Source: a virus. From it: a stretch of 64,000 nucleotides of DNA. The stretch is taken from positions 1 through 64,000 of IMG/VR virus record IMGVR_UViG_3300046557_000419, one strand, 5' to 3'. A model generated the notes under the pieces. It was not told where the DNA came from. It made no database searches and worked only from the letters and a program-made list of their open reading frames with translations. The translations under genes were made by a program, and so were the position numbers. Position 1 is the first letter of the stretch, and each line of letters starts with the position of its first letter. Positions 63,288 through 64,000 of the stretch are shown here, piece after piece.

Positions 63288-64000
63288 GCAGCTTTCCTTA
63301 AGACGTCTAGCTCGATGAATTTGCGGTTCTGGCTCCAGCCGCGGAAATTTCCGTGAAGGTGCGACTGCTGCCAGTATCCGACGCGGAACTCGCCATACGG
63401 CCCGATCTGACCCGGCACTCGGACGTCTGGCGTGGCCTGATGCTCAGCCGGTGAGGCGTGAAGCGGCCGGGCACCGACGAGGTCGTTGAACAGCGCGAGA
63501 TCCTTGTGGACCTGCGGCTGCTTGCCTTCGTGGGTCAGGTAGGAGGTGCGAGCGCAACGGGCGACGGAGATTTTCTTCTGCGTATCCAGGTCGAGCCACT
63601 CCTGCTCGAACTCCGAGACGAACGGCAAATGCCATTGGCCCGGCTGCAACAGCTGTGGCTTGCTGTCGGCAAACGCTGCCTTGATCGCGATAGCCAGCGC
63701 CTGGATCTCCGGCTGTGCATCCTTGTGGTCACGCAGCTCGAAGAAGTTGTCCCAATCGGTCGCTGTGATCAGGACGTTGATGTGGGCGTAGGGCTCGAGA
63801 ATGCGGTTGACGACCTGTTTGTGATAGCCGGCCTGGTCGTAGGCTCGTGCGAATGCGATGGCGTGGTCACGAGCCTCGCACCACATCTGCTGCGGCGACA
63901 GCAGCGATCCCATGAGGACGTTGTCGTTCGCGAAGGGATTCTTGATGTAGTCGGTCAGCTCGATGTCGGCCTGCATGCCCTTCTGGTTTTTGCCCCAGTG
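63284..64000 (-). CDS. thyX: flavin-dependent thymidylate synthase (5' end off window)
   Basis: The visible part begins HWGKNQKGMQADIEL at the window edge. It continues with ITATDWDNFFELRDHKDAQPEIQALA, SVARCARTSYLTHEGK, LHASPAEHQA and NFRGWSQNRKFIEL. These are landmarks of phage ThyX proteins. It methylates dUMP to dTMP using FAD and methylene-folate. The reading frame is open through position 64000, so the N-terminus lies outside. An internal ATG at 63976 is not the start. Confidence 0.88.
   Translation of the reverse strand, partial: HWGKNQKGMQADIELTDYIKNPFANDNVLMGSLLSPQQMWCEARDHAIAFARAYDQAGYHKQVVNRILEPYAHINVLITATDWDNFFELRDHKDAQPEIQALAIAIKAAFADSKPQLLQPGQWHLPFVSEFEQEWLDLDTQKKISVARCARTSYLTHEGKQPQVHKDLALFNDLVGARPLHASPAEHQATPDVRVPGQIGPYGEFRVGYWQQSHLHGNFRGWSQNRKFIELDVLRKAA

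Noticed and set aside
1-64000. CRISPR array
   Set aside because: No direct repeats with regular 30-40 bp unique spacers were seen.
60295-64000. Window as an integrated prophage ending at the tRNA fragment
   Set aside because: Genes right of the fragment (AlpA-like, Cys-rich, small phage proteins, thyX) look phage-borne and share orientation and packing with those on the left.

Overview
The window is about 64 kb of a temperate, contractile-tailed (myovirus-type) phage of a GC-rich alphaproteobacterium. It carries a complete virion module: small and large terminase, DUF4055-type portal, scaffold, major capsid protein, and a P2/Mu-like contractile tail with sheath, tube, E/E' frameshift pair, tape measure, U, X, D, V, W, J and I. 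A tyrosine integrase (60295-61536, minus) lies beside the 3' part of a tRNA-Pro(GGG) gene (about 61702-61747). Phage-like genes lie on both sides of that tRNA fragment, so I read it as attP of an unintegrated genome rather than a chromosome junction. Base composition, the tRNA-Pro target and the many GTG/TTG starts fit Rhizobiales or relatives. That host assignment is inference. ThyX is cut by the right edge, so the genome continues beyond the window.

Layout. 1-3221: a leftward set of small unknown genes, plus one rightward Cys-rich gene, sprinkled with a short hairpin repeat. 3221-3762: a control region with a four-copy TGTCA-N7-TGACA operator array, 12-bp direct repeats and a promoter. 3762-8075: rightward, tightly overlapping tiny genes, many of them single-pass membrane proteins, with tRNA-Gly, a periplasmic Clp-like protein and an HExxH protein. 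8098-15029: an adhesion cluster (SGNH esterase, beta-helix tail spike, LVIVD propeller). 15402-24349: tRNAs (Met, Trp, Cys, Asn), holin-like protein, thioredoxin, small terminase, a ParA-like ATPase, large terminase, portal and scaffold. 24447-46810: capsid, tail and lysis genes. 46937-50585: a T5 A1-like transfer protein and nucleotide-metabolism genes. 50591-56829: leftward accessory and early genes (MT-A70 methyltransferase, dCMP deaminase, secreted hydrolase, possible Fe/2OG-type protein). 57070-57995: a rightward pair of related genes, the second fused to a KdpD-like membrane domain. 57940-64000: leftward genes ending with integrase, AlpA-like regulator and thyX.

The most interesting signal is regulatory. 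A 16-bp dyad, consensus YTTGC-N6-GCAAA (best form TTTGCTTGAATGCAAA), occurs at least twelve times. It sits almost always at the 5' end of a transcription unit on either strand, often within 30 bp of the start codon and sometimes containing an ATG. Two copies bracket each of two near-identical promoters 19 kb apart. This looks like a genome-wide repressor or activator regulon comparable in layout to mycobacteriophage stoperators or start-associated sequences. A second, separate system is the TGTCA-N7-TGACA array with 21-bp spacing that faces the left operon. A third is the family of hairpins with covarying stems and GGA/GAA loops, confined to the first 4.1 kb.
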